Source: Ceraceosorus guamensis (Eukaryota; Basidiomycota; Exobasidiomycetes; Ceraceosorales; Ceraceosoraceae). Taken from it: a stretch of 64,000 bases of DNA. Location of the stretch: contig NW_020290005.1 in assembly GCF_003144195.1 (NCBI RefSeq), positions 186,001 through 250,000 on the forward strand, read 5' to 3'. A program made the position numbers and the translations under genes. Numbering within the stretch: the stretch's first letter is position 1; every line of letters begins with the position of its first letter. The notes below the pieces were generated by a model that saw only the letters and a program-made list of their open reading frames with translations, searched no databases and was not told where the DNA came from. Shown piece by piece: positions 59,411 through 64,000 of this stretch.

Positions 59411-59938
59411 GATGATGCTCTGTCGCGCTGACCAGCCTTGCGCGACAAGATCGACTGATGAGGCTCTAAATGATTTGCTTGTCCCTGCTTTTGTGTAGCG
59501 AGAGGTGTATGGAGAATCGCTGCACGTCCCGGTAGGGGTACAAGCTGATGATCATCGCCTCCAGCTCAATTCGTGATTGCTGCTGGGATCGAAATTAGCC
59601 TGTAGGTACACACTCAAGACTCATCATGACTCTTGACTACGTGACTTTCCGAACGGCGGGCCGTGCAAAAGCTATCACGTGACCATTGGTGGTACACCCC
59701 GACTGCACGCGTTTCGCGCATCATGCTTGGGCAGACCGCGCGTGCGCGGCGTTGCGGAGGTGTTGTGTGTTGGAGTCAGCTCAACAAGTCACAGACACGC
59801 ACCACCCAATGAGCACCGCCATACATTTTGCTCAATACTCACGACTTCGATCGTCATCGAGACCATTCAGAACATCATCGCTCGCAAGCCGAATCCAAAG
59901 AGATCTCTCCCCCACGCCACAAAAGCTGAAACATTGAG
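59411..59938. promoter_or_regulatory. Divergent upstream region of ARP5 and CSM1
   Basis: 528 bp shared by two nuclear genes on opposite strands. One intergenic word AATTCGTGATT lies at 59568-59578. No TATA box is obvious near either start. Shared control is not demonstrated. Confidence 0.45.
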
Positions 59939-61398
59939 ATGCCGAGCACAGCTCACTCTTCGCGCAACAAGGAGAACGTGCGGGGCGGCACATTTTCGCT
60001 TCAACGCGTCGACTCGGGTTCGGAAGCGTCCGACGCAGAGCAACAGGTCACCAAGGGACGCCGAAATGCTGCCTTGAACAAGAGAAAGGGCCAGGATGAG
60101 GATGAGCAGCAGCAGCAGCAGCATGCGGAGAAGGGCAGGATTGCAAGCAAAGCGGCGGGTAGAGGAAGGGCGGCGGGGGCGGATGCTGAGTTGAGGCCGG
60201 AGGATAGAATCGCTGAGCTGGAGGAGCGGCTGGAACAGGTGCGTCGTCCCGGTCTTGCTCTGTGCACACGATGACTGCACGCTTACGCGAATCGCACGCT
60301 TCGCTTGCTCTGCAGATGACGGCGGAGAGGGATGCTGTGCAGTCAGAATTTGACTCGTTGAGAGAGCTGCGCAAGTCCGAACCTGAAAGGGCATTGAGCG
60401 AGTTGAAGAGGGTAGCAGAGAGCCGTGCAAAGCGTGAGACGTCGAAGCGAGACTTGCATGGATGGTCCTTGCCGATGCTGAAATCATCATCATCATCATC
60501 ATCTGCTCCCGACGCTGCGACGCGTCTTTGCCCACTTCCAGACCAGAAAGAGATGATCAACACCCTCAAGATCAGGTTGGACACTGCGGAGAGGAGAGTC
60601 AAGGCGCTGGAAGCTGATGGTCGCTCTGCTGGCAGCGCGCACTTGAGCAGCACAGCGGTAGACGATGCCACTCTGGCCACGGTCTTGAACGAGCGGGATG
60701 ATGCGAGAGCGGAAGGTGAGTGGGGTAGAAGGGCATTCACTTGCCGCACCTGCCTCGTCGCAAATGATAAAGGTGACTGAAACGAGCGACGCATCTCTGA
60801 TGCTTTGCCGCCTTTCAGTGGAGCGACTCCAAAGGGAGCTCAGAGAAGAGGTGGCTTCGTCTCAGGCACTCATGAAGCAGCGTCTACCCTCCAGCAGCGC
60901 AACAGCTCAAGCACCCGTCAGGCCCACTTCGGAGAGCGCAGCACACGACAGGGCCATTCGCACACTTTACGAGGACTTGACTGGCTTGGTCATCAACAAT
61001 GTCGAGACGTTTGACAAGGAAAAGGACTTTAGACGCTTCAAGACAGTCTTTGCCTGCCCTGGCTACCACGGTGAGTCTGACGCCCCCACCAAGACACAGC
61101 CTTGCGCTTGCTGCCGTGTTGCGCTAACTCATCTGGAGCTCTTCTGCCTGTCTGCTCAGATCTGCAATTGACGCTGGAGGAAGGAGCGTCGAAGCTGCCT
61201 AGCTCTGTGAACAGCACTTCCCCAGCATCGAGCAAGGAACGCAAAGACTTGATCTACATCCCTCACATCGACGATGATAGAGACTCGGCGCTATTGAAGA
61301 GCGGCATGCCTTCGTACTTGCTGGAGAGCATCAAGTTTGATAGGAACCTTGGAGTCAAATTCATGGTCAAACTCTACAAGGGTCTCAGCTCCAAGTAG
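59939..61398 (+). CDS. CSM1: Csm1/Pcs1-type kinetochore (monopolin) protein
   Basis: Model join(59939..60238, 60316..60433, 60542..60715, 60819..61070, 61160..61398), 360 aa. The basic, disordered N-terminus contains a Gln run. A long coiled coil covers about residues 95-225 (AELEERLEQMTAERDAVQSE ... RLQRELREEVASSQ), followed by the globular Csm1/Pcs1 domain: IRTLYEDLTGLVINNVET, LQLTLEE, DLIYIPHIDDDRDSALLKSG, MPSYLLESIKFDRNLGVKFM. Csm1/Pcs1 cross-links kinetochore components and in budding yeast forms monopolin with Lrs4 (family knowledge). I removed a 108-nt stop-free stretch (60434-60541) as an intron because doing so joins ESRAK to HQKEMINTLKIRLD and keeps the heptads running; retained, it would insert 36 residues including seven Ser in a row encoded by a TCA array. 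That splice is the least certain part. Confidence 0.85.
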
Positions 61399-62588
61399 CT
61401 TTAGCTTGCGCTCGCGCTCGCGCTCGCCTTGCTGGCGAGCATCCCTCCATTGCACGCCCTTCGCTTCCTCACACTCTTCCCACACTTTTGCAATGAGCTC
61501 ACTAGCCTCGACGTTGTTTCCAACTGCCTCTCACTGTAAAGATGCATTCTTCTGCGGATACCATACCTATTTCGAATTGCGACGTACATGACTTGTAGCC
61601 ACTGGTTGTGAAATTGTGGAGCGTAGAGCGTGGATGAAGGCTGTTGAATAAGCGGTCTTCTCAGAATGCTCTCGAGCAAGATGAACCTGATCATCCGTCT
61701 GTATAGCGCGGTGTGGCCTAGCCATGACAGCTACAGCAGGGCAGGGTCTTGCCGCGTGCAGTCCGCCGCGTAGGCCCGCCCGCAAGCCCGCGAGCTCGCC
61801 CGGCCACGGCGGCAGATCGAGCCCCTCAGCTGCGCAGAGGAGGCGATGCTTTGCATGCGCATGCATCATGTGCGCGCATCGCGCACATCGTCGCCTGAGC
61901 TATCGCCGCGCTATACAGCACAGGCGCCGCACTCGCGCGATGCTATATATGCTGCATGCGCTGATGCATGTTGCCCGCGCACGTCTTCAGCATCAGCGTC
62001 AGCAGCAATATAGATGGCCGCGCGGGCGTGTGGACGGATGTGCGCGGTAGATAATCACACTCGTCAGACTCGCGCGTGACTTTTGACCGCAACTGCGACT
62101 GCGACTGCACACAATCACGAGGGAAAGCCACTCAGCGCTTACACTTCTGACTGTATGCACTCACCTCTCACTGCTCGCCTCTTGCACGCAAGGCATCATC
62201 TGACTGCTCAAAGCCCAGGGCTAGCACGAAGACGTACATCTGCTTTGACATTCGGATATCTGCATCGGGCACCTTTGTCATCGGGCCACCCCTTCGATTG
62301 TCGTCTCTTCACTTTGACCTGTTCGGCTTTCACACATTGACAAGAACGAAGGAAAGCGGGCGATCAGGAGTGCGAGGAAGAGCACAAGCATACGCGCCGC
62401 CCTTACTTGGATCATCTGAGCTGATAGCGGAAGCAATCGCCTGCCTTGGAACCTTCGGTCAACGTGCCAGCTTGTGCAAGCGCGGTCAGACGAAGGTCAC
62501 GAGGGACAGATATTCATCACTCGATCTCGCGTTCAGAGCGACTCACAGATTTGTATCGCAACGCCCACCAACCCTTTCGATAGTCAAG
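61399..62588. other. Intergenic region upstream of YPT7
   Basis: 1.2 kb between CSM1 and YPT7 on the same strand. It opens with four GCTCGC-like hexamers right after the CSM1 stop (about 61407-61427), and is rich in GCGC and TGCA words around 61850-61970. No gene or RNA is recognised. The last 250 bp should contain the YPT7 promoter and leader. Confidence 0.45.
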
Positions 62589-64000
62589 ATGGCTACGCGC
62601 AAGAAGGTGCTGCTCAAGGTCAGTAAAGAATTGTAAGCAGCGGGAAAGCGTGCGGTTGGGTGCTGTGCAACCTGAGACAGCATCTGGAAGCTCGTCGATT
62701 AGTCATGTCCCCTAGTAGGAAAGGGAGACTGGTCCCAATGCCTTGGTCTCCATCTGCCACCTTTTTGCTCATCCTCTCTCCCTTCTTGCCACCTCTCCGT
62801 CTGTCTTCGGAACAGGTCATCGTGAGTGGGCTCGAGTCTTGTTCGATGGGAGTGTGCCGCAGCTGAAGCTTCTGCTCCCTCTTTTTGCTCTTGCGGTTGC
62901 TTAGATCCTCGGCGATTCTGGTGTGGGCAAAACGTCGCTGATGAATCAATGTGAGTAAGCAAGAGGGAGCTCAAATCGAATTTTGAGACAAGCGGCCAAT
63001 TGGTTGATGGAATGATGGTCATGTGGTCACGTACAGATGTCAACAAGCGCTTTTCGAGCTCTTACAAGGCCACCATTGGAGCCGACTTTCTCACTCGAGA
63101 GGTCTTGGTCGATGATCGATTGGTGACGATGCAGGTGAGCCAATGCGGCCATTGTCCTTGTCGTCAATAGCCAGCTCTGGGGTTGATGAAGACTTCGCTC
63201 ACTTGTTCGTCGCCTGCATCTGTCTGCAACAGCTGTGGGACACGGCCGGGCAAGAACGTTTCCAATCCCTCGGAGTGGCATTCTACAGAGGTGCAGACTG
63301 CTGCGTGCTGGTCTACGATGTCAACTCTGCCAAATCTTTCGAGACTCTGGATAGCTGGAGAGACGAATTCCTGATTCAGGCTGCTCCTCATGATCCTGAA
63401 AACTTCCCATTCGTCGTCCTCGGCAACAAGATCGATGTAGAGGAGAGCAAGAGGATGGTGAGTCCTGTGCGGTGCTGAGCAAGCGGGAGGATAGTGATGT
63501 GCACGAGAGCGGCAGTGGACGTGAAAAGGCTGCAAAGGGACCAAGTTGCAGTTGCCTGGCAAAAAGCAACGATGTCCGTGACGAGCACATCTTCGACGAC
63601 GGGAGTGTCGGGGCTGCACCGCTGCTCTGAGTGGGAGGGTCATCGCCCAGATCATGATTGCGTTGCTGTGATGCCCTGCCACCTCAACTTTCGTGCTGAC
63701 CAACTTGCCTTTCGTCATATCGCCCGCAGGTCTCTCAGAAGCGAGCAATGAACTGGTGCGCTTCCAAAGGAGGTATCCCATATTTCGAGACGAGCTCAAA
63801 GGATGGCATCAATGTAGAGAGCGCTTTCCAGACCATCGCAAAGGTCAGTGTTTCGGTAGACACATCATTCGACTTTCCGAGGAGAGGTGGCAAGGGAAGC
63901 TGACGCCCTTTATGAACCCTTTTAGAATGCTTTGCAACAAGAGGCGGAAGCTGAGCTCTACTCGGAGTATCCCGACCCGATCAGGCTCGATTCTGATGCT
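62589..64000 (+). CDS. YPT7: Rab7-type GTPase Ypt7, 3' end beyond the window
   Basis: Partial model join(62589..62618, 62816..62821, 62905..62950, 63037..63134, 63233..63457, 63730..63843, 63926..>64000); 198 residues seen, the C-terminal tail with the prenylated cysteines lies outside. Ypt7/Rab7 controls fusion at the vacuole and late endosome (family knowledge). All GTPase motifs are present: GDSGVGKTS (P-loop), YKATIGADF (switch I), WDTAGQERF (switch II), NKID, and [25 protein letters not shown] and [18 protein letters not shown] are Rab7-specific. The second exon is only 6 nt (GTCATC, 62816-62821): without it the strand VLLKVIILGDSG would lose two universally hydrophobic residues. The intron before exon 6 is long for this window (272 nt), as is the first (197 nt). 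Confidence 0.95.

Noticed and set aside
1-64000. Transposons, LTR or virus-like elements, CRISPR arrays, rRNA genes
   Set aside because: No reverse transcriptase, integrase, transposase, capsid or rRNA sequence and no long terminal repeats were recognised on either strand.

Overview
The window is nuclear DNA of a filamentous or dimorphic basidiomycete fungus, most likely a smut relative (Ustilaginomycotina). Directly visible support: about 70 short introns can be modelled, nearly all 60-90 nt with GTGAGT or GTGCGT donors; genes are packed on both strands with 0.1-3.7 kb between them; and the proteins are typically fungal (class IV chitin synthase, KRE2/KTR mannosyltransferase, Csm1/Pcs1, Ire1, Avo1/Sin1, GPI-anchored chitin deacetylase-like protein). 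The subphylum assignment is inference, helped by a recurrent intergenic word (ATTCACGATT and its complement). No transposon, virus-like element, tRNA or rRNA gene was recognised.

Layout from left to right: a CHCHD5-like twin-Cx9C mitochondrial protein (-, 0.7-1.1 kb); a serine-rich disordered protein of about 1,960 aa (-, 1.7-7.7 kb); a gene-poor stretch (7.7-10.5 kb); a GPI-anchored polysaccharide deacetylase (-, 10.5-12.6 kb); a probable small membrane protein (+, 13.9-14.6 kb); IRE1 (-, 14.8-19.1 kb), divergent from RPN7 (+, 19.8-21.6 kb); a KRE2/KTR mannosyltransferase (-, 21.9-23.9 kb), divergent from the TORC2 subunit AVO1/SIN1 (+, 26.0-30.0 kb); a 1,667-aa RING-H2 protein with a SUMO-interaction-like motif (+, 31.1-36.3 kb); ferrochelatase (+, 37.3-38.9 kb), convergent with an NFKBIL1-like protein (-, 39.0-40.6 kb); a secreted protein of diverged repeats separated by Kex2-type sites (+, 41.8-44.3 kb); a long protein ending in a CDKN3-like phosphatase domain (-, 44.8-48.1 kb); 3.7 kb of microsatellite-rich intergenic DNA; class IV chitin synthase (+, 51.7-55.7 kb), convergent with ARP5 (-, 56.2-59.4 kb); CSM1/PCS1 (+, 59.9-61.4 kb); and YPT7/Rab7 (+, 62.6 kb to the window edge, cut before its C-terminus).

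Most genes are ordinary housekeeping genes with no operon-like logic. Several act along the secretory and cell-wall route (IRE1, mannosyltransferase, deacetylase, chitin synthase), but they are interleaved with unrelated genes, so a functional cluster is not claimed. The most unusual gene is the secreted repeat protein at 41750-44294: a signal peptide, then five units that each begin with a dibasic site directly followed by Cys and a second Cys 8-10 residues later, four of them sharing a motif like KDNGxRNG...RxPI...KW. I recognise no family for it.

Splicing is the other theme. Examples are a 6-nt microexon in YPT7, a 17-nt microexon in RPN7, two GC-AG introns sharing the donor GCGAGT (RPN7, ARP5), and stop-free introns of length 3n (CSM1, RING gene, phosphatase) that could give two proteins by retention. 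All exon models were worked out by eye from splice signals, reading phase and family conservation; their summed lengths are multiples of three, but no transcript data were available.
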